A stretch of 60,724 bases of DNA from Desulfococcaceae bacterium (lineage in GTDB: Bacteria; Desulfobacterota; Desulfobacteria; Desulfobacterales; Desulfosalsimonadaceae), in contig JAQYVU010000015.1 of NCBI GenBank assembly GCA_030145385.1, forward strand, positions 1 through 60,724. Direction: 5' to 3'. The stretch's first letter is position 1; each line of letters opens with the position of its first letter. A model generated the notes under the pieces. The model saw nothing but the letters and a program-made list of their open reading frames with translations. It did not search any database and had not been told where the DNA came from. Shown here in pieces: positions 17,074 through 27,282 of this stretch. A program made the translations under genes and the position numbers.

Positions 17074-17959
17074 ACCGATCTTCCAGAAAGTCAATAAATG
17101 CCCGACAAAGAGGCGATGCGGTCCGGTCCTTATGAGTGGTCAGATAAAAGTTGCGCTTGAGGTCTACACCTTCAATTGCCAAGGCCTTGAGAGTTCCTGC
17201 TGCCAGTTCTTCTTTAACCGCTCTTGATGAAAAAATTGAAATGCCCACATTATTCTTGATCCCCTGTATTACTGCGGCGGTGCTGCCTAACTGGGCGATA
17301 ATATTTAATGAGGATATGTCTTTGCCGATTTGCAAAAAGTTGTTCTGAATGGATTTTAAAGTGCCGGATCCCTGTTCGCGGATAATAAACGGCTCGGAAA
17401 ACAGCATGTCTATACTGATATGGGCTTTATTTGCCCATTTATGACTGGCAGGGATGATCAGGCTCATTTCATCATCAATCAGTTTTTTCTGTCTGATCTG
17501 CTTTAGTTCTGTTTTTGCCCCCACGATTGCAAGCTCTAACTTGTAATCTAAAATATCATTAATGGTTTGTTCGGTATCGCCGATAATTACAGAGATGTTT
17601 ACATCTTCATGCTTTTTCAGGAAATGACCGATTTCCTGGGGCAGGATATAATTGCCCGGAATTGTGCTCCCGCCAATAGCTAACCGGCCGCTGATTTTGC
17701 CTAAAAATTCGGCCATTGCGGTTTCGGTTTCTTCAAAAAGCGAAAGGAGTTTTCCTGCGTAATCATAGAGAAGTTCTCCGGCTTTGGTCGGAAGCGCCTG
17801 CTTGCCCAGGCGGTCCACAAGCCGGCATTCGTAATAATTTTCAAGTTCTTTAATATGACTGCTGATGGTGGGTTGGGTCAGGTTGACGACTTTTGCAGCG
17901 TTTGAAAACCCTTTGTGGTCGATCACTTTTTGAAACACTTTTAAATGCCATAAATCCAT
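17063..17959 (-). CDS. LysR-family regulator of the selenium-metabolism-associated type
   Basis: 298 residues. The N-terminal winged helix-turn-helix is MDLWHLKVFQKVIDHKGFSN with NLTQPTISSHIKELE. The effector domain is of the periplasmic-binding fold (about 90-298), with LAIGGSTIPGNYILPQEIG and IIREQGSGT. The gene is divergent from yedF, an arrangement that defines the selenium-associated LysR subgroup in Desulfobacterota. It probably controls yedF and itself from the shared 194-base intergenic region, which carries a nested palindrome (18045-18096). The effector is unknown. An alternative is a CysB/CbbR-like role in sulfur or carbon assimilation; the yedF partner makes that less likely. Confidence 0.88.
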   Translation of the reverse strand: MDLWHLKVFQKVIDHKGFSNAAKVVNLTQPTISSHIKELENYYECRLVDRLGKQALPTKAGELLYDYAGKLLSLFEETETAMAEFLGKISGRLAIGGSTIPGNYILPQEIGHFLKKHEDVNISVIIGDTEQTINDILDYKLELAIVGAKTELKQIRQKKLIDDEMSLIIPASHKWANKAHISIDMLFSEPFIIREQGSGTLKSIQNNFLQIGKDISSLNIIAQLGSTAAVIQGIKNNVGISIFSSRAVKEELAAGTLKALAIEGVDLKRNFYLTTHKDRTASPLCRAFIDFLEDRFSG

Positions 17960-18044
17960 ATTTGGTGCCTTTTATACATGTTATGGGTTGGAACAAAATT
18001 ATCTTCGGTTTTACAAATTGCCGATTATGAATGCGTATCGATTT

Positions 18045-18096
18045 TTTCAATAGTAAAATGATTTTCCATAGAAAATAGTAATTTGTATTATTGAAA
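18045..18096. promoter_or_regulatory. nested palindrome in the lysR-yedF divergent promoter region
   Basis: Outer arms TTTCAATAGTA (18045-18055) and TATTATTGAAA (18086-18096) match as inverted repeats at 10 of 11 positions. Centred between them is ATTTTCCATAGAAAAT (18061-18076), an inner 6-bp inverted repeat. The size and near-common centre fit a LysR tetramer site pair. It lies about 58 bases upstream of the yedF start and 86 upstream of the lysR start, and AT-rich -10-like stretches flank it. Confidence 0.6.
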
Positions 18097-18153
18097 GATA
18101 CAATATATATAAATTATTTTAGAATCGCAAATAAAGTATTTTCAGGAGGAAGA

Positions 18154-18753
18154 ATGAAACACATAGACGCCCGGAAACTTTCCTGCCCGGCTCCCGTATT
18201 GGCGACAAAAGAAGCAGTTGAGAATGAACAGCCCGGGATAATACAGGTCATCGTTGATAATGAAGCGGCAAAACAGAATGTTTTCCGTTTTCTTTCGTCC
18301 CAATCATACCAGGTCGAAGTTCAGGCGGACGGTCCGGACTTCCGGGTCACAGGCACCATGGATGGCGCTGCAGCCCCGGAAAGAAAAACAGTGACGGTTT
18401 CCGAAGACGCTGAAACCAGAAAAATAATGGTCATGATCGCAACAGACCGTATCGGTTTTGGTGATGATGAACTGGGTTTAAAACTAATGATCAGCTTTAT
18501 CAAAACGTTAAAAGAAATGGGATCTGATTTATGGCGGCTGGTTTTTGTCAATAACGGGGTCAAGCTGACGGTGGCCGGATCGGAGGTGCTGGCTGATTTA
18601 GAAGAACTGGCAGACAGTGGTATTTATATCATGGTATGCGGCACCTGCCTGATGCATTTTAATCTTTTGGAAGAAAAACAGGTGGGAGAGACCACCAATA
18701 TGCTGGATATTGTGACGGCCATGCAGTTGGCCGACAAAGTCATCAACATTTAG
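18154..18753 (+). CDS. yedF: YedF, sulfurtransferase-like selenium metabolism protein
   Basis: 199 residues from ATG at 18154, chosen for AGGAGG seven bases upstream; the longer frame from 18091 runs through the operator. The N-terminal domain is TusA-like (residues 1-70), with C11 in the SCPAPVLATKEAV motif. A linker precedes a C-terminal DsrE-like domain (about 90-199), with KIMVMIATDRIGFGDDELG and a second cysteine pair in MVCGTCLMHF. Two thiol centres suggest handling of persulfide or perselenide sulfur/selenium. Family members are found in organisms with selenium traits. It is transcribed away from the LysR gene. Selenium donor, sulfur relay or sensor roles are all possible. Confidence 0.9.
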   Translation: MKHIDARKLSCPAPVLATKEAVENEQPGIIQVIVDNEAAKQNVFRFLSSQSYQVEVQADGPDFRVTGTMDGAAAPERKTVTVSEDAETRKIMVMIATDRIGFGDDELGLKLMISFIKTLKEMGSDLWRLVFVNNGVKLTVAGSEVLADLEELADSGIYIMVCGTCLMHFNLLEEKQVGETTNMLDIVTAMQLADKVINI

Positions 18754-18937
18754 CAGGGATTGTCGATATCGCTGAACCTGCTTTGTTAAAGATCTTTCTG
18801 CATACCAAACAGTATAGCAAAAAGATCTTTGCCTCGCATCTTCAGCAATCTCACCAATCCCTGTGATGTTCGAGTTAACTCCCTTTTTATTTTTCCTTGT
18901 ATATGCGGCAAACTTGAAAATCGTTTATTCGGCGCCA

Positions 18938-19039
18938 CTCTTGTTCCCACGGTCCTCCGTGGGAATGCATACCAAAATTTCGACTGAGTAAACAAATATA
19001 ACAATTTATCCGTTCCCACGCAGGAGCATGGGAACGAGG
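18938..19039. repeat. paired palindromic repeats, CTCGTTCCC family (A2)
   Basis: Left copy CTTGTTCCCACGGTCCTCCG (continuing TGGGAATGCAT) at 18939-18970 and right copy CGTTCCCACGCAGGAGCATG (continuing GGAACGAGG) at 19011-19039 are inverted relative to one another. They make a 100-bp composite element between yedF and the DUF3783 gene. About 40 AT-rich bases lie between them. Confidence 0.8.
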
Positions 19040-19050
19040 ATGCTTTATCG

Positions 19051-19464
19051 TTATTTCTCAAGATGCAGCTTTTCGCTGTTTAATTCCGAGATGAGCTTTT
19101 CCACGGTCCAGTTTTCAGACGTGGGGGTCAGGGTTGCCCACAACGGTTTTGCCAGTTTGAGTTTTTTATAAGCAGTCATGGTCCGGTGGAATTCTTTTTC
19201 AGTCAGGCCGGACATAATTATTGCCCGGTCAAGCCCGCATTCACTTTCCAGTCCGCTTTGGTGGGCTCTGGTAATCATGTCTTTCATCAGTTCTGATCGA
19301 TCTTCACTGCCGGTATAAACAACCGGCAGTTTTTTAAATTTTTTATCATTAAACATTTTCAGGATGCTTTTCCGTTCATCTGAAGAAAATCCGCAAACCA
19401 GTATGCCTCTTGGCCCGTACATTCTTTTTTTTGAATCTCCGACAACTTTAAGGGAATGGCTCAT
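19051..19464 (-). CDS. DUF3783-type small protein
   Basis: 137 residues. The ATG follows AGGAGC. The N-terminal part reads GPRGILVCGFSSDERKSILK. The C-terminal part, HRTMTAYKKLKLAKPLWATLTPTSENWTVEKLISEL, has the signature I associate with DUF3783 (a Lys-rich helix, then PLWAxLTPTSExW). Proteins of this group recall small regulatory or cofactor-linked proteins of anaerobes, and none has a firm function that I know. There is no signal or TM segment. It stands alone between two repeats, convergent with yedF. Confidence 0.75.
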   Translation of the reverse strand: MSHSLKVVGDSKKRMYGPRGILVCGFSSDERKSILKMFNDKKFKKLPVVYTGSEDRSELMKDMITRAHQSGLESECGLDRAIIMSGLTEKEFHRTMTAYKKLKLAKPLWATLTPTSENWTVEKLISELNSEKLHLEK

Positions 19465-19506
19465 TTTGCTCCTATGATCATATATGCTATGTTTATGTGT
19501 TGATAA

Positions 19507-19597
19507 TTCTGTAAAAAGCTTTTAATGGTGATGGTTTTCCACTGTATCAGCAAATAACTTATCTGTCATTTCGAGTTATTACAAATAAGTTGTTTGC
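19507..19597. repeat. dispersed hairpin repeat G1, CCACTGTATC family
   Basis: Contains TGTAAAAAGCTTTTAATGG, then CCACTGTATCAGCAAATAAC followed by TTAT, and an inverted partner ACAAATAAGTTGTTTGC. The block CCACTGTATCxGCAAATAAC recurs at 55191-55210 with the same preceding TGTAAAAA. It lies upstream of the HD-domain gene and the DUF3783 gene, which are divergent. Confidence 0.6.
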
Positions 19598-19609
19598 AGG
19601 CTATATTCA

Positions 19610-19637
19610 GATGGCAAAGAAAAAAGTATTAAATTCA
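19610..19637 (+). repeat. partial copy of element B (B2)
   Basis: GATGGCAAAGAAAAAAGTAT and the following TAAATTCA match the left arm of the element at 8525 in about 25 of 28 positions. No right arm is recognisable, so this is a truncated copy. Confidence 0.5.
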
Positions 19638-19745
19638 ACCGATCAATAATTTTTGTGATATCATTTTTAAATTTATTTTTAAAGGGGTCCTGAATATAAT
19701 AATAAACTGATTTAATGTTTTAACTATATCCTGGAAGAGGGCACA

Positions 19746-20339
19746 ATGACTATCAAGCGGCTGGAGCAGCAGATACAGTTTATCATCGAAATTGACAAGC
19801 TTAAGCAGATAGTTCGTCAAACATACTTAACAGACGCGTCAAGGCGTGAAAATTCCGTGGAGCATTCCTGGCACCTGGCGGTCATGGCCATGGTATTGGC
19901 GGAACATGCCAATGATTCGGACATTGATATGATCCGTGTGATCAAAATGGTGCTGGTTCATGATATCGTGGAGATTGACGCCGGTGATACGTTTTTATAT
20001 GACGACGAACATTCAGAAAGTAAAATCGATCGGGAGCTCGCAGCTGCTGATCGATTATTTTCTTTGCTGCCTGCGGACCAGGCAGAAATATTTCGCAATT
20101 TATGGGATGAATTTGAAGCCAGGGAAACAAAAGAGGCCAAATTCGCCTTTGCGTTAGACCATCTTCAGCCGATGCTGCATAATGTGATCACCCAGGGAAA
20201 AGCGTGGCAGAAACACGGGATCAAAAAATCCCAGGTGATAAAAAAAAACAGCCCCATGCAGGAGGGGAGTGCATCGTTATGGGATTACATTTCCGACCTT
20301 CTCGATTACTCCGTGGAGGAGGGATATCTGGCGGAATAA
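19746..20339 (+). CDS. HD-domain phosphohydrolase, YfbR/HDDC2-like
   Basis: 197 residues. The metal-binding HD signature is complete: H40 in RRENSVEHSWHLA, H72-D73 in VLVHDIVEIDAGD, and D138 in FALDHLQP. The E. coli relative YfbR removes phosphate from dNMPs, and human HDDC2 is similar, so a 5'-deoxynucleotidase role in nucleotide pool control is likely but substrate unproven. It is cytoplasmic. The ATG follows GGAAGAGG. It converges with the membrane-protein gene, whose stop is six bases after its own. Confidence 0.85.
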   Translation: MTIKRLEQQIQFIIEIDKLKQIVRQTYLTDASRRENSVEHSWHLAVMAMVLAEHANDSDIDMIRVIKMVLVHDIVEIDAGDTFLYDDEHSESKIDRELAAADRLFSLLPADQAEIFRNLWDEFEARETKEAKFAFALDHLQPMLHNVITQGKAWQKHGIKKSQVIKKNSPMQEGSASLWDYISDLLDYSVEEGYLAE

Positions 20340-20344
20340 ATAAA

Positions 20345-20710
20345 TTATTTCCTCGGCATCAGCGGGTTGCAGTTCTTTATGACAACTTTGCCTTCAAGCA
20401 CATTGCCTTTGGAATATTCACTGAAAATACAGTTATTGGTTTTCGGGTCGTAGTTTTCAATCCACAGGTTATCGTCTTTCCATGTGGCGCCCATATGGAG
20501 CTGACCGGCAGGAACCTGGATTGCCATCACACCGCCGTAACGTTTGACAAAAATCTGTTGAAAATGGAATGCGTAAGCCCCCCACGCAATAATCAGAATA
20601 AGCGCCGAAACAACAAGCCCGGGTATCCATTTCTTCGCTTTTACCCCGATGCCAAAGAAAACTGCTGCGGTTACCCCGAATACACCAGCCCAATATAAAT
20701 AAGTAATCAT
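20345..20710 (-). CDS. conserved small membrane protein
   Basis: 121 residues. Two N-terminal membrane helices (about 2-20 and 27-48) precede an extracytoplasmic-looking domain with HFQQIFVKRYGGVMAIQVP, GATWKDDNLWIENYDPKTN and KNCNPLMPRK at the C-terminus. I recall close relatives in Gammaproteobacteria and Desulfobacterota; none has a known function. The ATG follows AAGGAAA. The conserved WKDDNLWIENYDP block suggests a real, selected protein. Confidence 0.75.
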   Translation of the reverse strand: MITYLYWAGVFGVTAAVFFGIGVKAKKWIPGLVVSALILIIAWGAYAFHFQQIFVKRYGGVMAIQVPAGQLHMGATWKDDNLWIENYDPKTNNCIFSEYSKGNVLEGKVVIKNCNPLMPRK

Positions 20711-20925
20711 GTTTTTTCCTTTGATTTTTCAGTTTGATTGTTTGTGATTGCCCGGTACAGGGTTTGAATGCCAAAAAAAGTTTATATATCATCTGTGTCT
20801 GAAGAGAAAGGGGAATTGTAATTTATAGACGGTTAAGTAATTACATTTTATCTGATTCTCCCTATACTCTGCAGGTAATCGTTTTTTTAGTTACTATTTT
20901 ACAAATTGTCGTATTTCTCTGCTTC

Positions 20926-20950
20926 CCACGGTCCTCGTGGAGATGGCAAG
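20926..20950. repeat. degenerate CTCGTTCCC-family copy (A3)
   Basis: The block CTTCCCACGGTCCTCGTGGA is a decayed single palindrome of the family seen at 18938, in the 423-base gap upstream of the RND operon. The rest of that gap (20711-21133) is AT-rich; I see no clear gene in it. The RND promoter is likely here but no convincing -35/-10 pair stands out. Confidence 0.45.
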
Positions 20951-21133
20951 GGATAATATTTTGTATTGAATTGATGGATAAACATAATCCGAATAAAACA
21001 TGAACATACCGAATAAATATCGACAATTTAATATGCCTTAATATATTATGTATTTTGATATTTATTCCCCTGTTTGCACGCAAAAAAAATGAATCTATTC
21101 AGGTTTTAATAAAAAAAGAAAGTATAATCGCTC

Positions 21134-22360
21134 ATGAAATCTTTCAGTTCCCGAAAAACAATGATGATCATTGTCTGTATCATTGCAGCCGGATTTATCT
21201 GGACCGTTTTCAGTCGGTTGCAGGATCAGTGGAAAGCCGCTACACAAAGCGAAATCACAAAAACAGTTCCGGTGGCGGTGGCCCAAATTCAGCAAAACCC
21301 GATCGAACTGCGCAGAACGTTCAGCGGATCTTTGGCGCCCAGTGCCGAATTTGTTATTGCGCCCAAGATCAGCGGTCGTGTGGAGCGATTATACGCGGAC
21401 CTCGGGGATATCGTTGAACATGGGCAGGTTGTCGCGGAACTGGACAATGATGAATATGTTCAGGCAGTCGCGCTGGCGGAAGCCGATCTGATGGTGACAA
21501 AGGCCAATCTTGTTGAGGCGCAAAATGCGTTAGAAATTGCAACGCGCGAGTTAAAACGTTTCGAAACCCTTCGTTCGAGGGGCGTGGCTTCGGATTCACA
21601 ATTTGATACGGCCAAGGCGGAGCAGCTGTCCAAACAGGCCCGGCTGGAAGTCTCTCTGGCTCAGGTGACAAGAGCCGAGGCATTACTGGAAACCGCCAAA
21701 ATCAAGCTGGGTTATACAAAAATAGCCGCCGGGTGGACGGATCAAGGCACTTCCCGCGTGGTGTCCGAGCGGTTTGAGGATGAAGGGGAAACCGTGGCCG
21801 CTAATTCGCCTTTGCTTTCGATCGTCGCACTGGATCCGATTGTCGGGGTTATATTTGTTACTGAAAAAGACTATGCCAGTCTGCAGCTGGGACAGGCGGC
21901 CTCCCTGGTAACGGATGCGTTTCCCGGTATCCGGTTTTACGGGCAGATTGACCGGATTGCACCGGTTTTCGGCCAGACCACACGACAGGCAAAAATCGAA
22001 CTTAAAATTGAAAATCCGCTTCACCAGCTGAAGCCGGGTATGTTTATCCGGGTGACGGTTGTTCTAGACCGGATCGAATCGGCCATCATCGTACCCGAAC
22101 AGGCCCTGACCAGCCGTGATGACAAGGCCGGCATTTTTGTGGTGAACGAGGAAACACAGACCGTTTCCTGGCGGGAAGTTCAGGCCGGAATCCGGGAGAG
22201 CGGAAACGTTTCCGTAACCGGACAGGGATTAATCGGTCCTGATTTTTCAGGCCGTGTAGTTACATTGGGACAGCAGCTGTTAAACGACGGTTCGGAAATA
22301 AGCATTCCGGACGAATCAGAAAAATCCGGATCAGGACATAAGGAGTCGTCAACCCAATGA
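21134..22360 (+). CDS. RND efflux periplasmic adaptor (AcrA/MdtA-type)
   Basis: 408 residues. N-terminal signal-anchor ([20 protein letters not shown], about 11-30). The adaptor fold follows: [20 protein letters not shown], a lipoyl half ([20 protein letters not shown]), an alpha-hairpin (about 105-190), then beta-barrel and membrane-proximal domains ([34 protein letters not shown]). It links the inner-membrane pump to the outer-membrane channel. The stop overlaps the pump start by four bases (ATGA), so the two are translated together. It begins the seven-gene export locus 21134-31992. The Ser/Lys-rich C-terminus is low complexity. Confidence 0.92.
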   Translation: MKSFSSRKTMMIIVCIIAAGFIWTVFSRLQDQWKAATQSEITKTVPVAVAQIQQNPIELRRTFSGSLAPSAEFVIAPKISGRVERLYADLGDIVEHGQVVAELDNDEYVQAVALAEADLMVTKANLVEAQNALEIATRELKRFETLRSRGVASDSQFDTAKAEQLSKQARLEVSLAQVTRAEALLETAKIKLGYTKIAAGWTDQGTSRVVSERFEDEGETVAANSPLLSIVALDPIVGVIFVTEKDYASLQLGQAASLVTDAFPGIRFYGQIDRIAPVFGQTTRQAKIELKIENPLHQLKPGMFIRVTVVLDRIESAIIVPEQALTSRDDKAGIFVVNEETQTVSWREVQAGIRESGNVSVTGQGLIGPDFSGRVVTLGQQLLNDGSEISIPDESEKSGSGHKESSTQ

Positions 22361-25300
22361 ATTTACCTGGATTCAGCGTTCGCCGGCCGATTTTTACCAC
22401 CATGGTCACCCTGATTATCGTGATTCTCGGTGCCGTGTCCCTGAGCCGGCTGCGCATTGATATGCTGCCCAATATCGAACTGCCCACATTAACCGTCCGG
22501 ACGCAATATGAGGGCGCCAGCCCGGTGGTTATGGAGCGGCTGATTACCCAGATTATTGAGGAAATCATCGCCACTGTGCCGGGTGTGGAGGAACTGACCT
22601 CCGAATCATATGAAGGGAACAGCCGTATCCGGGTTACTTTTGCCTGGGGGACGAATATTGATACGGCAGCCCTTGATGTTCAGTCCACCATTGAAAATGA
22701 AATCAACGAGCTGCCGGAAGATGTTATCCGGCCGCGCATCAGTAAATTCGACATCAACAGTTTTCCGGTGGTTTTGCTGGGTATTTCCAGCAACCTGGAT
22801 CCCGTGGAACTCACGCAGCTGATCGAAGATCAGATCAGATACCGGTTTGCCCGTATTCCGGGCGTCGCACAGGTGGATTTGTGGGGCGGATTTAACCGGG
22901 AGATCCGAATCGAACTGGATCATGCCCGTATCCGTGCGCTGGGTATTCCAATGGACAGAATCCTTTCGGCGATTAAGGATGCCAACCTGGATCTTCCGGC
23001 GGGCACAATTGAACAGGGCCGTTATGAAATAACCCTGCGTGCACCGGCTGAGTACACCAACATTGATCAGATCCGCAACACCGTTATTGATGTGCACGAC
23101 GGCGCAGCCATCACCCTCGAACAAATTGCCGAAGTGAAAGACACCTATGAAAAGCTTTCACGAATTATCCGGGTCAATGATGAACGGGGCATACGGGTCG
23201 CGATCCGGAAGCAGGCGGATGCCAATACGGTGGAAGTTTCAAAACGCATTCTTGAAGAGATCGAGTCGGCCAACCAGGCTTTTCCCCAGCTCCGGGTGGT
23301 CCCGGTGATCAACCAGGGCAACTTTATCGAACGGTCCATCGCCAATGTGGCCCGATCCGTCATGTACGGCGGCGGTCTGGCTGTTCTGGTGCTGCTTTTT
23401 TTCTTAAGAAACGTCCGTTCTACGATCGTTATCTCCCTGTCAATCCCGATATCCATAGTTGCCACATTCGCCCTGATTTATTTCGGCGGATTTACCTTAA
23501 ACCTGATGACATTGGGCGGCCTGGCCCTTGGGGTCGGCATGATGGTGGACAGTTCGATTGTGGTGCTGGAAAATATTTTCCGGCGGCATACCGAAAACAA
23601 AGAGTCTTCCGAAACAGCTGCGGTTGAGGGCGCCCGGGAGGTCGCGCCCGCGATTGTCGCCAGTACAATTACAACCCTGGTGATTTTTCTGCCGCTGGTT
23701 TTTGTCCGGGGGGTCTCCGGTATCCTTTTTAAGGAACTGGCTTATGTGATTATCTTTTCGTTATCATGCTCACTGGTGGTATCGCTGAGCCTGGTGCCGA
23801 TGCTGACAGCAAAACTGTTTGGCTGGTCCCAGGAAAATAATCGCGGAAAATCCCGGCAAGTCAATCGGGTATTCAGGCAAATGACCGCTGCTTCGGAATC
23901 TTTTTTTATCCGGTTGAACAACGGCTACCGCAATCTGCTGGGTTATGTATTGAACAACCGGCTGTTAACTGTAGTTGTCACCGTTTTTCTGGTGGCTGCC
24001 AGTCTGCTGCTGGTGCCGCTGATCGGAACCGAATTTCTGCCCCCCAGCGATGAGGGAGAAGTTCGCATTACCGGCGAGATGGAAGTCGGCACGCGTCTGG
24101 CGCTGATTGATCAGCAGACTCGTCTCATGGAACGGATCGTATATCAGGGGGTTCCGGAAACCGTTTCATCCGTTGTAAGCGTCCGGGGCGGCAGTTCCTC
24201 GTCCGGACAGATTCGTCTTTCCCTGGTTCCTTCCGCAGACCGGACACGGTCGAATGTGGAAATCGCCGAAGACCTGCGGCGCAGTCTGGCAGGGAAAATC
24301 CCCGGTATGAAGATCCGTATCCGCGCACCCCAGGGGCAATTTCTTCTGGAACGACTGATCGGTGGTGATGAAGGACTGACCATTGAAATCCGGGGAAATG
24401 ACCTTGATACGCTGACGCTTTTGTCGGAGAGGGTGGCGGAAACAATTGCCGACGTTGCCGGTATCACCGACGTTGAAACCAGTCGGGACGCGGGAATGCC
24501 GCAGCAGGAAATTCATGTGGACCGGGATAAAATTGCCGATATCGGACTCAGTATCCGTGACGTTACACGAATTCTTGAAACCGCGGTTGCAGGTTCAAAA
24601 GCCGGCGAGTACCGGTCCGAAGGAAACTCTTACCGTATTTTTGTCCAGTTAAAGGATGCGGAGAAGCGTTCCCTGGATGAAATTCTGGATTTAACCCTGA
24701 CATCTCCGGCCGGGGAGCAGATGGCCCTGCGCAACTTTGTGACATCGGAGAAAAGCCTTGGACCGGTGCTGATTAACCGCAAAGACCAGCAGCGGCTGAT
24801 GACCGTTTCCGCAAATGTTTCCAGTCGCGATATCGGATCGGTTGCAGCAGACGTTGAAAACCGATTAATCGGACTGCCGCAGCCTGTGGGGTACAACCTC
24901 ACGATTGCCGGCAGTTTTGAGGAACAGCAGAAAGCGTCGCGTGAACTGATCATATCTCTTATATTGGCACTGGTGCTGGTCTATATGGTATTGGCCTGCC
25001 AGTACGAGTCATTTATCAACCCGCTGGTGGTTATGTTTTCCGTGCCCGTGGCGGCCGTGGGGGTGTTTATTACCCTGTTTCTGACTCATACCACCTTAAA
25101 TGTACAGTCCTATATCGGATGCATCATGCTGGGCGGAATTGTGGTGAATAATGCCATCCTGCTGGTGGATCAGGCCGGCCGGCTCAGCGCAGACGGGATG
25201 GCCATTCGGGACGCCCTGGTTGAAGCCGGGCGCAGAAGATTCCGGCCGATTTTGATGACAACGTTAACCACGATTCTCGGACTGATGCCCCTGGCTTTGG

Positions 25301-25443
25301 GAATCGGTGAAGGTGCCGAGGCGCAGGCGCCGCTGGCAAGAGCGGTGGTCGGAGGGCTGACAGGATCGACCCTCATTACACTGCTGCTCATTCCGGCATT
25401 ATATTCACTTTTTCATAATAAACCGCGGAGTGTTAAAGATTGA
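22357..25443 (+). CDS. RND efflux permease (AcrB/MdtB-like, HAE-type)
   Basis: 1028 residues with the duplicated RND plan: TM1 ([20 protein letters not shown]), a periplasmic loop, TM2-6 (about 330-490), TM7 (about 525), a second loop, TM8-12 (about 855-1020). Helix 4 carries [20 protein letters not shown], with one proton-relay Asp and the Glu. Pseudo-symmetric motifs include SVRRPIF and VRRPIFTTM. The DS in place of the DD of AcrB puts it nearer the broad HAE groups than classic AcrB. Substrates may include drugs, bile-like amphiphiles, lipids or signals. It overlaps genes on both sides by four bases. Confidence 0.93.
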   Translation: MNLPGFSVRRPIFTTMVTLIIVILGAVSLSRLRIDMLPNIELPTLTVRTQYEGASPVVMERLITQIIEEIIATVPGVEELTSESYEGNSRIRVTFAWGTNIDTAALDVQSTIENEINELPEDVIRPRISKFDINSFPVVLLGISSNLDPVELTQLIEDQIRYRFARIPGVAQVDLWGGFNREIRIELDHARIRALGIPMDRILSAIKDANLDLPAGTIEQGRYEITLRAPAEYTNIDQIRNTVIDVHDGAAITLEQIAEVKDTYEKLSRIIRVNDERGIRVAIRKQADANTVEVSKRILEEIESANQAFPQLRVVPVINQGNFIERSIANVARSVMYGGGLAVLVLLFFLRNVRSTIVISLSIPISIVATFALIYFGGFTLNLMTLGGLALGVGMMVDSSIVVLENIFRRHTENKESSETAAVEGAREVAPAIVASTITTLVIFLPLVFVRGVSGILFKELAYVIIFSLSCSLVVSLSLVPMLTAKLFGWSQENNRGKSRQVNRVFRQMTAASESFFIRLNNGYRNLLGYVLNNRLLTVVVTVFLVAASLLLVPLIGTEFLPPSDEGEVRITGEMEVGTRLALIDQQTRLMERIVYQGVPETVSSVVSVRGGSSSSGQIRLSLVPSADRTRSNVEIAEDLRRSLAGKIPGMKIRIRAPQGQFLLERLIGGDEGLTIEIRGNDLDTLTLLSERVAETIADVAGITDVETSRDAGMPQQEIHVDRDKIADIGLSIRDVTRILETAVAGSKAGEYRSEGNSYRIFVQLKDAEKRSLDEILDLTLTSPAGEQMALRNFVTSEKSLGPVLINRKDQQRLMTVSANVSSRDIGSVAADVENRLIGLPQPVGYNLTIAGSFEEQQKASRELIISLILALVLVYMVLACQYESFINPLVVMFSVPVAAVGVFITLFLTHTTLNVQSYIGCIMLGGIVVNNAILLVDQAGRLSADGMAIRDALVEAGRRRFRPILMTTLTTILGLMPLALGIGEGAEAQAPLARAVVGGLTGSTLITLLLIPALYSLFHNKPRSVKD

Positions 25444-27122
25444 AGATAACCGATTTATTCAAATTATTCGGTGGTGCCGTGTCTTTTTTTTCAAACGTCA
25501 CGGTTTGTTTGATTGTGCTGCTGATAACCGGCTGTGCTGCGCCGGACCATTGGGCGGTTTTTGAAAACCGGTCCCGGCAGCAAGTCATGGAAGAGGGCGA
25601 CCTGACTCCGGACATCTCACCAGACATTACACCAGGCATTACACCAAACATTACAATTGGGGTCTCGGAAAATATCCAGTTCCCATCAATAGAAGAACCG
25701 CTGATTGATGTTATCAAAACCGGTGAACCGGTTGATCTGACCATTGAACAGGTGGCCATGCTTGCCCTGGAAAACAATCGGGATCTCAGGGTGCTTCAGG
25801 TAAATCCTCTGATTGCCGGAACATTTGAGCAGATCGAGCGCGGTGTTTATGATCCGGAAGTTTATGCGCAGGTGGAATATTTTGATGAACAGGCCAGCGA
25901 GACGTCCCGGGCAACCGGAGAGCAGTTTGGTGTAAAAGGGAGTGACACTGTGACCATCGCAGGCGTTCGCCAGAAACTGCCGAGCGGCACCACGGTTGAA
26001 GCCACTGTTGAACATGACCGTAATTTCTCGGATCGGGCGCCGGATCAGCAGACCGCAAGGGTCGGGTTAAGTATCACCCAGTCGCTGCTGCGCGGATTCG
26101 GTCCGGCGGTCAACTTGGTCAGCGTTCGTCAGGCTAAACTGGATGCGGTCGCAAGTGTCTACGAACTCAGAGGGTTTACCGAGGCCCTGCTGGCCGAAAG
26201 TGAAACCGCGTATTGGCATTATGTGCTGGCAAAACAGGAAATCGCCATTTTTGAAAGATCCCTGTCGGTTGTTAAGCAGCAGCGTGACGAGATCGAACAA
26301 AAAATTGAAGTCGGCATACTCCCGAAAACCGAAGCGGCTGCGGCACGTGCCCAGGTCGCTACCCATGAGCAGGCGCTGATTGATGCGCGCAGTCTTTTGG
26401 AAGAAAGGCGCTTAACGCTTTTGAGAAAAATCAGCATTGGGTCTGACGGGCGGTTTGATCTTAAAATCAATGCAGTGTCTGATCCTTTTGTCCTGCCCGA
26501 GCCGATCACTGATTTGTCGGATCGAATCCGGCTGGCGGATCAGTCCCGCCCAGATCTGAATGAGGCCCGGCTGAGACTGAAACAAAATCGTCTGGAGACG
26601 GTGGTCACCCGCAACGGACTGCTGCCGGAACTGGATCTGTTTGCTGCCCTGGGGCGAACCGGGTACGCGGATAATTTTTCCGATTCCTTTCGTGAGCTGG
26701 ATGGCAATACTTATGATTTCTCGGCCGGTGTCCGTCTGAGCAGTTATATCGGCAACCGCGCGGCAAAAGCGCGGGATTATGCGGCCAAGGTCTCTTATCG
26801 CCAGGCCGGGCATGCAGTGGCAAATCTTCAGCAGATGATTGCCCTGGAAGTGAGGCTGGCGGTCAATGAAGTCGAGCGGACCCGTCAGCAGATAGCGGCA
26901 AGCAAAGTCACACGAATGCTTGAACAAGAGAAACTCCAGGCGGAAAAAGAACGGTTCGATGTCGGCGCCGGCACCTCGCTTCTGGTGGCCCAGGCGCAGC
27001 GGGATCTGCTGATCAGCCGCATTGCCGAGGTCCGGTCGGTCATTAATTACCGCATTGCCCGGGTGAATCTGTATCTTGCGGAAGGCAGTTTGCTGGAGCG
27101 CCGTGCGGTTCGTATTAATTGA
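25440..27122 (+). CDS. outer-membrane efflux lipoprotein, TolC family
   Basis: 560 residues from TTG at 25440, overlapping the pump's TGA as TTGA. A lipobox ITGC puts the lipid-carrying Cys at residue 32. A spacer with a [17 protein letters not shown] repeat precedes two OEP domains (about 90-310 and 320-545). Second-half features are [20 protein letters not shown] and [19 protein letters not shown]. It is longer than TolC (about 470 mature residues), mainly from the N-terminal spacer. It is the exit duct for the RND pump just upstream. Confidence 0.9.
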   Translation: MKITDLFKLFGGAVSFFSNVTVCLIVLLITGCAAPDHWAVFENRSRQQVMEEGDLTPDISPDITPGITPNITIGVSENIQFPSIEEPLIDVIKTGEPVDLTIEQVAMLALENNRDLRVLQVNPLIAGTFEQIERGVYDPEVYAQVEYFDEQASETSRATGEQFGVKGSDTVTIAGVRQKLPSGTTVEATVEHDRNFSDRAPDQQTARVGLSITQSLLRGFGPAVNLVSVRQAKLDAVASVYELRGFTEALLAESETAYWHYVLAKQEIAIFERSLSVVKQQRDEIEQKIEVGILPKTEAAAARAQVATHEQALIDARSLLEERRLTLLRKISIGSDGRFDLKINAVSDPFVLPEPITDLSDRIRLADQSRPDLNEARLRLKQNRLETVVTRNGLLPELDLFAALGRTGYADNFSDSFRELDGNTYDFSAGVRLSSYIGNRAAKARDYAAKVSYRQAGHAVANLQQMIALEVRLAVNEVERTRQQIAASKVTRMLEQEKLQAEKERFDVGAGTSLLVAQAQRDLLISRIAEVRSVINYRIARVNLYLAEGSLLERRAVRIN

Positions 27123-27137
27123 TGAATTTATCAGATT

Positions 27138-27168
27138 TGCATTCCCACGCAGGACCGTGGGGACGAGA
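27138..27168. repeat. CTCGTTCCC-family palindrome (A4)
   Basis: The block GCATTCCCACGCAGGACCGT, continuing GGGGACGAG, is an inverted single copy of the family. It sits in the 160-base gap between the two outer-membrane factor genes and so separates the RND operon from the ABC export operon. Confidence 0.7.
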
Positions 27169-27282
27169 AACTTAATCAAAGTGGATAACCAGAAAAATCA
27201 ATTCAAAAAATGTAACCTTTATTTATTTCAGACGACGCTTATAATGAGTGATCAGTTGTGTCTTTTTGATTAAGGTGAATCA

